DNA from: Trichuris trichiura
Lineage: Eukaryota; Nematoda; Enoplea; Trichinellida; Trichuridae
NCBI GenBank assembly: GCA_037903355.1
Contig: JBAJFE010000012.1
Location: 310,001-374,000 of the forward strand
Direction of reading: 5' to 3'
Length of the DNA: 64,000 bases
Shown here: positions 1 to 13,200 of the stretch, one piece after another
Layout: each line of letters starts with the position of its first letter
How positions within the stretch are numbered: position 1 is the first letter of the stretch
The notes under the pieces: model-generated
Seen by the model: only the letters and a program-made list of their open reading frames with translations
What the model was told of the DNA's origin: nothing
Databases searched by the model: none
Made by a program: the position numbers and the translations under genes

Positions 1-134
1 ACAATCCGAAGTTTGCTTCTCTTCTCAATTTGATGAAAACGAAGTTCATGCCGTCAGGAGGCGCCCAGAGTGGCACTAAAGCTGGCACGGAAAAGCAAGA
101 GGAAAAGGGACCAACAACGGACGACGTTGATTGA
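1..134 (+). CDS. C-terminal end of an unidentified gene (partial)
   Basis: The frame starting at base 3 is open from the window edge to a TGA at 132-134 and gives 43 residues. It opens with NPKFASLLNLMKTKF and ends with a hydrophilic Gly/Lys/Glu/Thr-rich tail finishing in TTDDVD. The charged disordered tail and clean stop look like the end of a real protein. I do not recognise the family, and the rest of the gene lies to the left of the window. It could also be the last exon of a multi-exon gene, because no acceptor can be tested at the edge. Confidence 0.4.
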   Translation, partial: NPKFASLLNLMKTKFMPSGGAQSGTKAGTEKQEEKGPTTDDVD

Positions 135-3100
135 ACAGTTTTTGCATGTCATTAAGTACGGCTTCTAAAGCTCGTTTACGATTGGCGATGCGTAACTTTT
201 TGTTTTCTTCTCATATTAAGTACGGCCAGTAGAGGATTGAAACTGAATAGCTGTAAGCTTAGTTGGGTTCGTATTGGTTACAGCGCAGCCGCTTGAAAAT
301 AATTTCAAGTTTAATTTTTACTTTCATTCTGTCCAGTTGGTTTCTTGTCGCGCGCTTGTAAACATGTGGTCTTTTTGTTGACTTAGGTTGAACGTACTAG
401 TCTAATCTGGGCTTTATTACGTTACTATGATAATATAGTAGCGTTTTAATTTGGCTTTCTTCCTTGGAATTCAGTTTTAAAGTTTCTTCTCTGTAAGCGG
501 ACCTTTAAGTCCAACAGCAGCCTCTGTACAGCTGACCGACGAACCAGTGTGTGCATTGATAATATGTGGGCCTTAGTTGACCCTCTTACCTTCCGCGCGA
601 TGCCCTGCATTAAAGATAAGGCTACAGAGAATGTCAACATTTTGTTATCAGCTATTTCGCTTGGTAAGTCTACTTGTTTCCTACAGACCCGCAAGCAACT
701 TACCGTAGGTCATAAAGCGCAGGTTCTTTTCTGAAAAATACTATCCATCCTGTTCCACTCACTCTTTTGCATTAACGCCTTCCTATTCTGTCCTTATATA
801 AGCCTAAGCCTCCTTATATTTAAGCCTGAGCGTAAATAATAAGACCCTTACTATGAATCTCTGTCAACCCATTATGAAATGTTGCACCTCAAAAATCCAT
901 ATCCTGTATTGTCATAAGCATGTTTATCCCTCGAACAGTTGTACAACCTCTTCCTGTGCAAGACTACTGATGGTTTTAAAGAGTAAAAAAGGAAACCCAT
1001 AAAGGAACGGGTTGGTTTTAAATAAGATATTTGTGACATCCCGGATTTGCAGACACACCTGTAGTATCTATAGTGCACATTGTTGGACGGGGCGAATATT
1101 TATGGCACCTATAGCCTACACGTGGTATCCATTGCTTATAAAGAAGATATTTGTAATATCTGGAGTCCCTACAATATAGTTGCAACATATGTCATAAATA
1201 TGTCCTGTGGGCAAATATACAGTGCACGTGTGGCTGTACGCCCTGTATACGACAAATGTTCTATTTATAAGCAACGTACACTGGGTTTAAGCCATATATA
1301 TATATCAAGCATTCCCACCATGCAAATATAGACAACAGATGCTGTATCTATGCCGTGGAGGCCATTTATTTCGTAAGCAATGTTTATCACGTAGAAGTCA
1401 AATCTAACTTGAATAATTTTCGTGTGCAAGTACATACAGCATACGTCCTACATGTGTACTACAGAAACTGCGGCTATAGCAGGTATTGTGCATATAGGCA
1501 AAGTATGCTGTGTGAATGCCGCAAATTCCATATCTTGAGTGTATACCTTGTACAACCTGTAAGCATATGTCGCAGAAACGTTGGAAAACAGAAAATAGTT
1601 TACGTGTAAGTAGCGTGCACAGCGCACATACGTGCTGGCTGTGTAGTTAGTGCACATACCTTCTATGTACTAAGTATACTGGATTTACAGCAAGCAAAAG
1701 TTGTAAACGTGAATACAGGTATGAAAACGGGATTAATTGCTTCTAGGCCAAGTTGACTTGAAGTCAAGTTAGTTAGGTCAAGTTGCATTGCTCGTTAAAC
1801 GGGCAGTCAGTACTCGTGCGACATAATAGTGCGTCCGTGTCAAACCGTGAAAATGTGAATTCGGGATTAAATGTCCCAACGTAATATTGAACATGCTATA
1901 AAGTTCTAGTTAATGGTTGGAAAATATTACTACGTAAGATTTTTAAATTAATGCAACGTTTACGCTTAAGATCACATTAATTTTTGGCAAAGGGAAACTG
2001 TACTTGAATACCGGATTTTTTCAACGAGTTTATGCGCTTTTCTTCTTGTAATTGCGATGGCGACTGACAGTGATCTTTTTAATGTTGTAACAGTGTGTTT
2101 AATGAGATAAGATCTTGGGCAAGTTGAAAGTATGGAGAAGTCTGATGCAATGAATAAACTTGCATATTCTTGTCGTAAAGAAAAGCAGAAAGCACGGAAG
2201 TCCTTAGGACTTTCTCTTCAATGCAAATGCGCTCATGAACGCTCGAGTAGATTGATCAGGAATCAAGCATTAAGCGCAGCGCAGTAAAGTCGTAAGTTCG
2301 AACTATGTTGCATTCGGCACGAATGTTTCTTCCGCGCATTTAATGCTCAAAGATCACCTGGTGCTTTGAATAGTTAGCGGGCAAGTCATCTGCTACAAAA
2401 TGTCCACTGCAAACAGTCCAAAAGACAAATGATGCTCAGGGACAGATGGAAAATTTTAGAAAAGCTTAATGATAATAACTTAACGAGCTGCTTCCCACAT
2501 ACAAAAAAGAAAATACGAACCCAACCCGAGAAGGTATATTTTTAATATGATCAAAAAAGCTTTCGCCTATAAATAAATTATAATAATCTAAATGGCATCA
2601 ATGATAGGCTATGTTTTCAAAGCTAGAAACACACATTTTCTTGCTGAGTATTGAGTCAGTACGATGAGCGACAATTCTTGCTTTCTGAGGTAATTTTGTT
2701 TCGTTTAGTCAAACTCCAACAGCAAAAAGGGTAACTGGATCTGCAGGTACAACTACTGCCATTCAATTGTCTGAAAGCCTTTGAATAGGGACTCATTCAA
2801 CGTGGTGAGATAAGTGCAGCTATTAATGTGATTTTGATCTGAAGGCTACGCAAGGGAAGCGAAATAAAAAGTTTGAAATGCTTACGGTAACTTCAAGGAG
2901 CTCAATTTATACTTGAAGATTGAGCTTCTTTCGTGACAAAGAATTAATTTCGTGATGTTGGTTGGTAAGAACCTTACCGTCACGCTGACGGAAAGACAAG
3001 GTCGGTTCTGAGTGCTGTGTTTTTCAAATTCCTTTGCGAAGTGCATTAAGTGTGAAACTCTTTCTTAAGCGTAGATGAAACTTCATAATGGTTTACGGAA

Positions 3101-3328
3101 TTGCGACGTGTAAAGGTGCATTTACACTAGCAAAGTTTTCTGGAAATTTCTGTCCCCGTTTTCAGAACAGACTTACAGGCCGAGAGCGTTATGGTAATTC
3201 ACTGCTTAGACGAATCAGCTCAAAGGACGAGATTTTTGAGAAGCTTAAAAACAATTAACAGCTATAAAAAAAAGGAGAAAAGATTTCTTAGTTAACAGCG
3301 ACTGAAGATCTTTTGGGCAATAAAAGTG
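135..3328. other. Gene-poor interval with short degenerate repeats
   Basis: No convincing coding exon was found; the open frames are short, overlap on both strands and lack splice-consistent partners. A TAAGCCTAAGCC telomere-type dimer lies at about 800-812. Bases 870-1700 have an odd texture, rich in recurring words such as CCTGTA, GTATAC, TGCACGTG and CATATAGGCA, which suggests an eroded satellite or minisatellite. Bases 1745-1790 carry short direct repeats of GTCAAGTT. Confidence 0.4.
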
Positions 3329-3401
3329 GCCCGGCTAGCTCAGTCGGTAGAGCATGGGACTCTTAATCCCAGGGTCGTGGGTTCGAGCCCCACGTCGGGC
3401 G
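3329..3401 (+). tRNA. tRNA-Lys (anticodon CTT)
   Basis: A complete 73-nt cloverleaf. The acceptor stem GCCCGGC (3329-3335) pairs with GTCGGGC (3394-3400), with one G-T pair, followed by discriminator G at 3401. The A box TAGCTCAGTCGG lies at 3336-3347 and the B box GGTTCGAGCCC at 3380-3390. The anticodon stem TGGGA/TCCCA encloses the loop CTCTTAA with anticodon CTT at 3362-3364, which decodes AAG. There is no intron and no encoded CCA, as expected for a eukaryotic nuclear gene. No clear T4 pol III terminator follows immediately. Confidence 0.95.
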
Positions 3402-6267
3402 AAACAAACCCGAATGACTTAACTCCATGAAGGTAGGAAGAAATTTCAGGAAAAAGAATATCTATCACGGGTGCTGCAGGACCACATTTTGCCTCTACAA
3501 ATTTGTCTTATTCTTGTCTCGTTGCTGCCACATAATCGCACCATAAATTGACGGTTGGTTAGTACGTAAATCACCGAAACGTCACATGAAATCTACTGCA
3601 CATACATTGTGTCACAACTCTATCGCATTCTGTACAGTAGGTTCATGCGCATTCCACGAGTCAGCTTATTTGCATATTCCGGGAAGAATTAGCATGCGAA
3701 GTGTTTTCAGTTCGTGAATGAACTTCATTATCAACAATCATGCCGCTTTCTGCTTTGTGATCACTACGTTCAAGCGTTTGTGACTATTACCCCATAACGT
3801 TTTCTGTTACTAGAATTCGGCCCCGTGTTTACCTACGGCAGAAGAGTTGCCGGTTTTGGACAACGTGATGGTTCTTCAACTTCTTCACAAGCGGTTGCCG
3901 CCATTATTTAGCTGACAAAGTATCAGATTCCGTTTTCAGAAGGTTTTCAACATTTTGATGATGCTAACCTCAATTTTGCGCAGCGTCAAACTGCATTAAA
4001 ACAAATACCGCGTCAGCTTATGCAATAAACCTTCCCTGATTAGGCAATCGCTTGCGAGTGAATTCAAATTGTACGGAAGAGAATGGAACCTGACAGTACC
4101 AGTTTGCTCAGGCTACCAGATAAGGGCAACAGAAATCCAAACCATTCTAGTAGACACTTGTGTCTGACATCACATTAACCTTCTTTAAGTTAAATAGACA
4201 TAACATTTAATTTAAATGAACACGCAATTTCAATAGCTGATGAGATTTCTGACTTGCAAAAAAAATACAGTATGCATCTGACATTTTTTAAGTGTAAAAT
4301 TTTTAAACTTCTTCAAAAGCAAAAATAACTTACGCCTGTTACTACTATAGCAAGCAGTACTGCTTCTTGGGCTTTTCTGATAATATTTAGCTTATTTTTC
4401 GACACTTTTTCCTTTGTTAAAAATGTTTCCGATGTTATCAATCCGTGTAAGCATCCGAGCTTCGAATGCGCTTGTTGTTGTTGTTCTATGCAACGAAACC
4501 TTTATTTAGTACACTTCATACTTCACGACTGCTGCTTTTTCCGAGAAAAATGCTGCTAATAAATTCGTTGGTGCATTAGATAGGCAGCGGTCATTGCTTG
4601 TCAAAACGAATTGATTTTCTACTCTGTAGGAAGCTATTAATAGCAATAGGAAAAATTCGTTTGTAGGTGAACTAAAAGAAGATGACTTCAGGGCGTTTTA
4701 AAAATGAACGCTTAAAGCAGACTTGAAAAGTGATCTCCCAAGGGAACGTAAGCTTCAGAGCAGCTCAACATTAAGCTGAAGTCGCAGTTGAAATCTTCGT
4801 TTACTTTTCGATAAATCAAAAAGTAAGCTCGGGAGGTTCAGCTGACGTTTTACCACAGGCTTTCTTCGTAACTGTTTTGCCGCTTACCGTAAGACTAAGC
4901 CTAAGCCTTACCTCAACTAGCAGCATGAAGCCGGCGGGAGCGAACAGCGACAGGAAACCTGCAGCAAAACTCTTGTGGACAAGGGCAGGGAGCGCTTTCT
5001 GAACTTTATGATTTCACAAAGTTTCAAAGCGTTTAATTTGCTGCGCTTTTGGTTAGACTCATGCGTATAAACTCTGAGCCATCTGGCAACGCCCATAACT
5101 TTAAGCTGAAGTCCAACTGTGCCACGTCAACCTGTTCTGCTTTCAAGACACGCGTCGTCGAAGCAGTCGAGTGTCTCAGATTTGTAGAGAAAGTTTAATC
5201 GCTTTGGCAAAGCCGGTAAAACTTGCATTGCTCTCCTTCAGCTTAAACCCAGTTGCGTCAAGTCAACTTAGGAAACGTCGCCAATAAAAAATTTGTGCAT
5301 TGGGACTGAGTGGTAAAAAAAAACAAAACCCGTCGCGTCAAGATTGTTAAGCGCCAAAACTTTGCTGCTAATCGACTATGCACTCTCAGTTTACGTTGCG
5401 TGATTGAAATAACAACGCTATGAAAGAATAAACGTTTATTAAAAACATTCTGCGTCAATGTACACAGCTTGCAAATGCCTTTGTGGCAATTTTAGACGGA
5501 CAAATTATGCTAAGACGAAACCCAACGAAAAACCGAAACTCAGTAATCAAGTTGACTCCGATCTTTCAAAAGTTACTGCAGAGTATGCAATACGAGTAAT
5601 GTAGGCAAACTATAACATCTGAGAGCTACAGTATGCTTTCTATACTCAAGCTTTTACAAATAAAATGACTAGTTTACATGCGCGGATCGCGTGACATTCG
5701 AGCGTTCAGTTTTTTCGCGTATAGTTTTTTCTCGAATAAACGTACTGAATGCGATTCTAACAGCGAAAACACATTAAGTCTTAGGAAAATGTAAATAGTG
5801 AAAAGTTGGATCGTTGACGCTACGAAAGAGGAATTTTTACCAGCTCGTCTACTAAGCCAAACGATGACGTCAGTCGACGACAGCAGCGTTTGCGCAATGG
5901 TATGACAAATCAAGTTTTTAACTAAGCGTCGTCGAATGATCAAGGCTCTGACGTGGCGAAATTTCATACATTTTCGATTACTGCGTTCCCCCACGAATTC
6001 ATCAGCGTAAAAATAGCCAACGCTTTCTGGAAAGCATCGCGCAGTATTAGTTTTACTAGTTTGCTTAGGTAATTTGTTTTTAGCAAGTTCACGCACGAAA
6101 ATGCGCTTCGTCATTCAAGGCGGCGCGACGACCTTATTTTTCGCTTCAAAGGTCGCTGCTGCAATTGCTCTCTTTTCTTATCTAACCTTCAATGTCCTCT
6201 TAAGGACGAATATGCAAATTTTTTTGAAGTCTCGAAAGACAGGATGTCTTTTAACAGGCTTGAATAG
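3402..6267. other. Gene-poor interval
   Basis: No supported exons. A telomere-type stretch GACTAAGCCTAAGCCTTACC lies at about 4892-4911. A 146-codon minus frame (5674-6114) has no recognisable domain and shares its region with other random frames, so it is not called as a gene. Confidence 0.4.
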
Positions 6268-6476
6268 TTTCATAGTAGATCTTCAGATTCACGGGTTTGG
6301 CCTGTTGGATGTATCTGTAAATAAACTTCAAAGTGCCCTACCAACGGATGGATGAGCAAATTGTAAGAGAAAATACAGAACAATTTGCTCATCCATCCGT
6401 TGGTAGGGCACTTTGAACTTTACTTACAGATACATCCAACAGGCCAAACCCGTGAGTCTGAAGATCTATTATGAAT
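6268..6476. repeat. Foldback (inverted-repeat) element
   Basis: The left arm 6268-6362 is repeated in reverse complement at 6381-6475 with only a few mismatches, leaving a spacer of about 18 bp. The arm ends at the spacer with CTACCAACGGATGGATGAGC. The same 20-mer core occurs in the foldback elements near 19530 and 20150-20350 and, degraded, near 31630-31700. There is no coding capacity. This is best read as a non-autonomous MITE or foldback-type element and a member of a local family. Confidence 0.85.
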
Positions 6477-7476
6477 TTTTTTGAAGTTGCAAAAGCGTTT
6501 TATTTTTTAAAATGTTCGTGTACGTGTTTCCTTGAAGCGTACGCCGGCCGTAACAGAAAATGCTGACGCGCAAAGCTTGGGCGGCCAGTCGGCTGCAACC
6601 GGATTTTTGCATAAATAGCGCAAACTTGTTCGAAAGTCAATTTACGACACTGAAAGATGTTTTCACTTAGATTTGACAAATTGGGGACAAACTGAATTCT
6701 TCGTCTACGACGTCCCTTCTTAGCGTAGCGTCGCCTAGACGCGCCTGAACGGCTAAGACACCGGAAGTTCACTGTTGTTGAAATGTCCTTTTTTGACTTA
6801 AAATATGCGTCTTAATTAGATGCACACAAAGACAAAGGCTTAGCTTTGCCTTTTAACCGCGCGCAGTTCGTTCTGTCGCAACGATAGTATGCAAAGCGTC
6901 GTTGGTAAACAAACTTGGCGAAACCTTTCCATTCGTCCGAGACGACCAATGTTGACCAACAATCACGAGGAGCCGTGAGACTTGGAAAGACACTTTTGTT
7001 TTCTCCTTTTGATGACTGCATTCCGTTATTGAGATGCCAAGGACGAGTGTACAAGCGAACAGTGCAGGTCAACTGATGACTGCTACGGATTAAACTTACG
7101 GTCGTCTTGCAACCTGAGCGATGAGTCACCGCGTCAACTTTGCAACTAAAACTTTTACGAGAAAAACAAGTAACGACTGATGATCTGAACGTCTCGGAAC
7201 GCTGAACATAGTGAATAGGGTGCCAAATTTAATCCGTGCAAGCAGAAAGAGAGACGAAACGCGAGCGAATCGTTCGCGCTTCACAAAATGGACAATAGTG
7301 AGGAGGACAAGTTCACGCGCACGAGCTGAAAAGAGAAAGGTGTGCCTCTCTCGGCGGAAATAAGCAAAAAGAAAAAAGATGGAAAAGTTCGTGCTTTCGA
7401 AACGGGGGACAGAGACGCGGGGATCAAAAACCACTTTTCGCCCTTACCAATACACCCGGCCTGTCGCTACCGCTCC
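6477..7476. other. Interval between the foldback element and the HSP20 gene
   Basis: Several 90-105-codon frames occur on the minus strand (6500-6772, 6812-7129, 7126-7434), but they are Arg/Ser/Phe-rich with no motif, and no splice-consistent model joins them. The part next to the HSP20 stop presumably holds that gene's 3' UTR. Confidence 0.3.
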
Positions 7477-8055
7477 TCATCTCTGCGTTATTGGCACACG
7501 ACCGGCCGAAGGTGGAGCTTCTATGGCCGGTAAGGGTGCTTGTACAGTTAGAATACCATCAACTGACAGCGTGCTCGTGATCAACTCTGGATCGGTTCCT
7601 CGTGGCAACATGAATTCTTGGTTGTACTCGCGAAAGACACTGCGCTGTTGGCTCTTCTCCTCATGCTTTGCATGGACCAACAGGCGGTTGTCCACAGTTT
7701 TGACGTTCACCTCCTCTGGCTTATACTGGGATACATCAAATCTGAGTCGCAAAGTTTTTCCGTCCGACTCGTCGCGAATCAGCGGTGAATTAATGCTGTC
7801 AAAATAAGGATCGTACTGTTTCAAAGCCGGTGGGGCTCCGCCCGTAGACGTCGGGAAGAATGGATCATGATCGATCTGACCTTTAGGTGGAGACATACGA
7901 GGCGTATAATGCTCGAACTCTCTTCTTAAACGGCTCATCTCTTCCTCGACCCTGCGCATTTCGGCCTCGAACCGTTCTCGCATACTGTCGAACTCTCTAT
8001 CTACGACATGGTAATCGCTCTTCTGTATTGGAATCTTCGTTTCTCGCGTAGTCAT
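7477..8055 (-). CDS. Small heat shock protein (HSP20/alpha-crystallin family)
   Basis: This 192-residue protein is an ATP-independent chaperone that should form cytosolic oligomers and hold unfolding clients. Residues 18-50 are a charged helical segment (EFDSMRERFEAEMRRVEEEM). The alpha-crystallin domain spans about residues 98-176: it contains DVSQYKPEEVNVKT and the family signature LSVDGILTVQAPLP. A C-terminal VPI (RVPITQR) resembles the I-x-I/V motif that docks onto neighbouring subunits. The start is ATG at 8055, in context ACAATGACTACG. The frame stays open slightly upstream, but TTTCTTGCAG ending at 8073 is a good splice acceptor, and AAG/GTAGGG near 8134 a donor, so a 5'-UTR intron is likely. 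The coding part is intronless, as is common for heat-inducible genes. I saw no clear heat shock element. The family call is firm, the exact orthologue is not. Confidence 0.93.
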   Translation of the reverse strand: MTTRETKIPIQKSDYHVVDREFDSMRERFEAEMRRVEEEMSRLRREFEHYTPRMSPPKGQIDHDPFFPTSTGGAPPALKQYDPYFDSINSPLIRDESDGKTLRLRFDVSQYKPEEVNVKTVDNRLLVHAKHEEKSQQRSVFREYNQEFMLPRGTDPELITSTLSVDGILTVQAPLPAIEAPPSAGRVPITQR

Positions 8056-8072
8056 TGTTCTTGGCGTTTCCT

Positions 8073-8136
8073 GCAAGAAAAGGTGAACGAATGACGAAAA
8101 TGAGACGTTTCAAAAGAGAGTGTTGAACAACCCTAC
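8073..8136 (-). other. Probable 5'-UTR intron of the HSP20 gene
   Basis: On the minus strand the donor AAG/GTAGGG (about 8136) and acceptor TTTCTTGCAG (8073) bracket about 64 nt just upstream of the HSP20 ATG. The size fits other introns in the window. This is inferred from splice signals only. Confidence 0.45.
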
Positions 8137-8199
8137 CTTAGTCAGCAGCAGACCGACCAGCAATACGACTGCCGACAACTGACAGCTGGTTTGACGAAC

Positions 8200-10018
8200 A
8201 CGAGCTTTGAAAACGATTTAGTCTGCAGCAATCAGCAGGACCAACCAGTCAGCATTGCTCAGACGCATGACGACAGCAGCGACCACGTTAGCGCAACCGG
8301 CGGAACGAAGCGGCATACCAGATGTGGCCTATGTCTGTGCGCAGCTCGTTTTACTGCAGCGCTAGCAGCTGACATTCATCTTCTGTTGGTTTTGCCGTCT
8401 GAAACATTTGCCTTTCTCCTGACAACTGGCTGCCCGAGCCTCAAGTCGACGCAATCGATGCTAGAATAGGCTTTAAACAGCATGTCCAATACTCTGTTTG
8501 GGCAAAAAGTGCTCCAACGCGTTTGTACGTTACGCAAATGGGCGCACTGAACGCCGAACGATCCGTACATTGAAAACCGGCGCCGGCGGGGATAACCACG
8601 CGAAACTTGTTCCGTCTCGTTTTTATGACGAGTCATTTAAGTGTCGCCGCAGGTTGACCACCCTTGAAGCGAGGTTGTTTACGCGTTGACCGCAGGAAGG
8701 GCTTGTTAGCAAGCCCAACTTCGTGGAATGCACCGTTGGTGACTCATTGTTTTAAAGTAACGTACCTGAACGCACCATGTTTTAACTACTGTAGGCCAGT
8801 TTCTAGTGCAGTCCCTTCGACGTCGCCCAACGTAAATCGTCTTTCGACACTGAACACACATTTGTAGACTAGATCAAAAATTGATCGCTAACAAAGTAAA
8901 CTTTTCCGCAGCGGTCGATGAGCACTTTCGATTTGAAACGTCATGTGTGTTGCTTCCAAAAAAAGAAATTTCTTGCCTGCCAGCACGTTTGTCGACATGG
9001 TGTCGGCGCGGCCAAATCGTTATGATTGCTTCTGTTTATGGAAAATCTAATGACAAAAGCCAATTGCGCTCGGATGACAAAATTTGACAAACGGCTATGT
9101 TTATGCGGCCGTCATCATCATTTTCCGACGTCATGGTCTGTCATTGATCACGCCTTTTCGCAGCAGCTTCCTGCGGGAGACTTCCGCTGAAGACGGATTG
9201 TAAGCGAACTTAAACCCGTCAACTGTCACGCGGCAAATTTTCTTCTTTAAGCGTCGACGTGAGCTTGACTTTTTTCCCCAAAGATATGCAAGCGGAATTT
9301 TGTCGCAGGCAACTTGGCAACTGCTGCTTCCAACTATCAAATATCAAAGCGTGGAAAAATTATGCGAACCCACTGTGGTTCAAAAATACCTTCAACAGCA
9401 GCTTGACGTAGCTTGGTTGTAACAAATTAACGAGCGGCTACGTCCCGGCCGAAAAGCAAGCTTTGTTTTTTGTTTTTTCTATTATACGTAAAATAAAGGT
9501 CGTCGAAAAGGGAAGGTGCTTTCACCGGACGAGCGTTGATACCCGTTGAGCTAAATTTCAAATTTTCAAAAAATAAACATCAAGTACAGTAAGCAGGTTG
9601 AAATTTTGGCAAAGTGCCTAACAGCTTCCAAACAGAAATCTGTCGTTGGTAACTCCACGCTTGTTGATTCATTATGCTCAAGTGAGGGCGAAAAAGCATG
9701 CGTTTTTCACGTGGATGGAAGGTGAAAGGTGGTTTTTCCCGCTCAGCTTAAGTCAAGCCGTACCTATGGAAGAAACTCGCCCATCTCAGATGTTACAGAG
9801 AATAATTTGGTTGATATTAGCGAGAAAACGCTGCAGCAGGTTATGCTCAACGAAACTGTAAACTACATTAAAGCGCAAATCATTTTTTTATTTGCATCAT
9901 TTGTTCATACAGAAAAGTAACAAGTCGAGCTGAATAAAGGGCCCACCATTTGCAGCGCGAAGGAATAATGCATTAACATAATAAAAGTTAGTTCCTCCAA
10001 GTTTTGACTGATATGTTA
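8200..10018. other. Upstream region of HSP20 and gene-poor interval
   Basis: It should include the HSP20 promoter, but I could not find a convincing TATA box or heat shock element array. Bases 8190-9100 are relatively GC-rich with several 60-90-codon frames on both strands and no recognisable product. Confidence 0.3.
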
Positions 10019-10285
10019 ATTTTCATAATGAAAAAACTTTATTACGGAACGGTTCCCGTTTATGTATATAGAAAAGAGACTCCGGAGCTTTAGGGTCATT
10101 TGAGACCCGTCATCAGCGGTCTAAAGTTGTAAATATCCGATATTTACAACTTCAGACCGCTGATGAGATATTTACAACTTTAGACCGCTGATGACGGGTC
10201 TCGAATGACCCGAAAGCTCCGGAGTTTTTTTTTCTATATACATAAACGGGAACCGTTCCGTAATAAAGTTTTTTCATTATGAAAA
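10019..10285. repeat. Foldback element with GACTCCGGAGCTTT core
   Basis: Long inverted repeat. The left arm begins TTTTCATAATGAAAAAAC and runs through CCCGTTTATG, CTCCGGAGCTTT, GAGACCCGTCATCAGCGG and TAAAGTTGTAAATATC. The right arm returns the same sequence in reverse complement, ending GTTTTTTCATTATGAAAA. The centre carries an extra internal copy of the CAGACCGCTGATGA/GATATTTACAACTT segment, so the loop itself was duplicated. It is followed by GGTCCCGTACCAAG, a motif also seen (as GGTACGGGACC or close variants) at about 20562, 31897 and 57769. Confidence 0.85.
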
Positions 10286-13200
10286 TATATGGTCCCGTAC
10301 CAAGACACCACGTTTTCAAAGATATGCTAATTTAGTTTCTCGTCAGTTTTACAGCGACAGCTGTTGCTAAGCTAAACATGCTTTGAACTGGAGACCGAAA
10401 AATATACAGAAGGTTCAAACTACCGTTTATTTTTTTGTAATGCCGCTATCTGTAAAAAAAATAATGATAGTCACGTAGTTGAAAAAAAAATCCGTTAACG
10501 GCAAAAATGCCTGTTCGAAAACTGTGACCATCGGAACAATTCTATTTACTTCACAGCTTGCGGAAACGAAAATTGTAATTCTCACTTTCCTATGAGCATT
10601 TGGCAGTTTACTCAACTTACGAAAAGTGTACAATTGAAAGCAGAAAAAGTGGTCTGCAAAAATCAAAGTGAAGAGGCTACGCTGACCTCACACGTTTGCA
10701 TTGGTGAGGTTAAAAAGGCGGAGAAATTGCCGCGTTCTGTCGAAAGGAAAGGCGTTGAGCGGAGGGACTGAAAAAAGTAGCAAAATCGAATGCATTTTAT
10801 TATTGCAACTCAAAGAGGTTAAGCAAGCGGCAAGCGCGGAACAAGTTATGAATAAACAGTTTAATCCGAAGTAGGACAACTTACAGAATTCAACTTGACT
10901 CTGCGGGCGGGCTTCCATCACTTAGGTTGCACTTGAAAATACTAGGTCCACAGAGAGCTCTCTTAACAATATCTATTGCGCGGGCTTTGCTATGCTTACG
11001 GGAATTGCAGTTCAGCGCTCTCCTTAACGCTGGGATGTCGTCGCTTTTAGACTTAGAATTTACCTAGAGTATGAACACTCGTTGGTTATGCTAGTGCGCA
11101 ATGGCACACACTGAAATTTTGAATATACTGCAGCAAAATTCTTAAAACCTCTTATATTGAGTATAGAGGAAGACGACTAATGATGACAACATTGGTTAAC
11201 AATATTTATATAAAAAGGGAGGGAAGTTTTGTCGATTGTCTTAATTGTAGTTATTGGCGTTTCTCGCTGTCTCCCTCTGAGATATAAGGCCGCAATCGAT
11301 CAGCTCCCTAATTAATAGTAATCAAGCTTTAACGGACATTTTAAAAAACACTGCAAAACAGATATTGTGCATAGTTCGATACTTGATTTGATTCGAAAAT
11401 TAAAGCTGAAATTTACTCCGTTAACCGATTAAGGCAGAGTCGCGAAAATTAAAGGAATCGACTACGTTGCAAAAAGATTTGGACGTTCCCAAAAGTACTT
11501 TTTTTCGCAAGCTCACAACTGACGAAAATGAAGATGTTCCCAGTGGTTTTCGTGATCGTTGAAATTTATCGGTCTCCCCGACCCACCGGATCGATGTTGC
11601 TTATTGACACATTTCCCGTAGCTTTTGGTGCGTGTATGTTTACCTCTGCGCGGCTGAAAAACTACACTTTCAACGACGCAGAGCAACTAATTGCTAACCA
11701 TTTGCGCGCTGGAAAATTCCTTGCAAATTACATGTAGACTTTAGGCCTACAACTAATTAAAAAATGTCGACGCATTTACCAGCGGAACACAGCATAAACA
11801 TCCAATTAAGATTCTAAGCTCAAGCGAGAGGTGCTACTAACGTTTCAGCTGTGACTTAACTATGCACAGTTACTGTATTTTGTCAAAATCAGAAGCTGAT
11901 GTTCCTACAGGCTTCCATGACGTCATCCATCGCAGTTAAGCAACATGTTCAGCAAAAGTGTACAACTGAATTTTTTATTTTTCAGCCAACAAAGCTTACT
12001 GTCTTATTGACAGTAAATTCCTTACGACCTGAACAAGTTGCTACTCTTCAATGACTCCGAACACTTTGACGGTGACAAAGGACAGCGCAACTAAGTCATG
12101 CTGAAGACGCTTGTTACTGCCTTAGTAGTATAAAAATGGTAATTATCAGAACACGCTGTGCTTTAGATCATAAAGGATCGAGATAAGAGTGTCAGCTTCT
12201 ACAACGTCCGTTAAGCTTTGCAAAAGTTGACACAATATTCACTTGTCGTCGTTGTAATGAACTGCAGTTTATTACTTATGAATCCAAGGCAAAATCAACG
12301 ATCGACCGTTCATTGAACTTGGAAATCAGCACACGCACGCTTGGTCAGACGAACTAGCTTTACTGAAGTAGAAATGATCAACGAAGCCAAAGCCCGCGGT
12401 TCACTGATAGATGATTCATTCACACCCTTAACTAAGGCATTATTTCTGTGTTACAGAAAAAAACACCGCATCCAGTTGGTGGGCAGCTGCATTTCTCCAA
12501 CATTCTCAGCTTACAACGCTTAAGTACAAATTTAAATCTTTACAATTGAATTCTGAACTTTCAAATCAATAACACGAAAGCGCAGATACTTATTGACCGC
12601 GTAGCGTTCAAGAACACGTTAAAAATAGGTATTACGTTTGCTAGCAGTGGAATGTCCGTACAATTATTCTATGGACAGATGAATGGACAAATACTGAGTG
12701 ATATTTGCGCGACATATCAAACACGCACTCGCCGAGCTTCAACATTTGTCAATGAACGTAGAAAAACGCAAGAAACGAATTAAAATTCCGGCTGAAGCTC
12801 TTCAGCTATTCAATAACTACTAAATGCTAGGTGGCGCACCAGACGCAATAATATTGGCAGGGGAAATTGCGTGTTAAAAAAAGCAGCCCCCAAATAGCAT
12901 CCATTGAAACCTGGTCAACTGAACTAGCTCGCGCGTGATGGAGCTGGAACACAGTGTCACTTGGTTAAAGCAAAAAACAGCCCTACAAAAGTCAACGAAA
13001 AATAAGTTTTTCCTCCGCTATTCATTTCACTACGAATAGTGGCAGGCACTAGTTTCATTTAAACTTGTGGAAACGTTCTTACGCAAATTTCAATCGGGAA
13101 ATGAAAGGCACAGGTATAGTGAGTCAACGGCATGCTTTACCTTGTAAACAACATCGCTCAAGAAGCGTTCGGATGTTAATGACTTGCCGTTAGATTTTTT

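Noticed and set aside
5674..6114. 146-codon minus-strand ORF
   Set aside because: No recognisable domain, no splice partner, and several random frames overlap in the same region.
7126..7434. 102-codon minus-strand ORF next to HSP20
   Set aside because: Phe/Arg-rich with no motif; overlaps other frames and the probable HSP20 3' UTR side.
11460..12000. Possible transposase or repeat-protein relic
   Set aside because: Only short similar snippets (DVP[ST]GF) with stops in every frame; too little to name.
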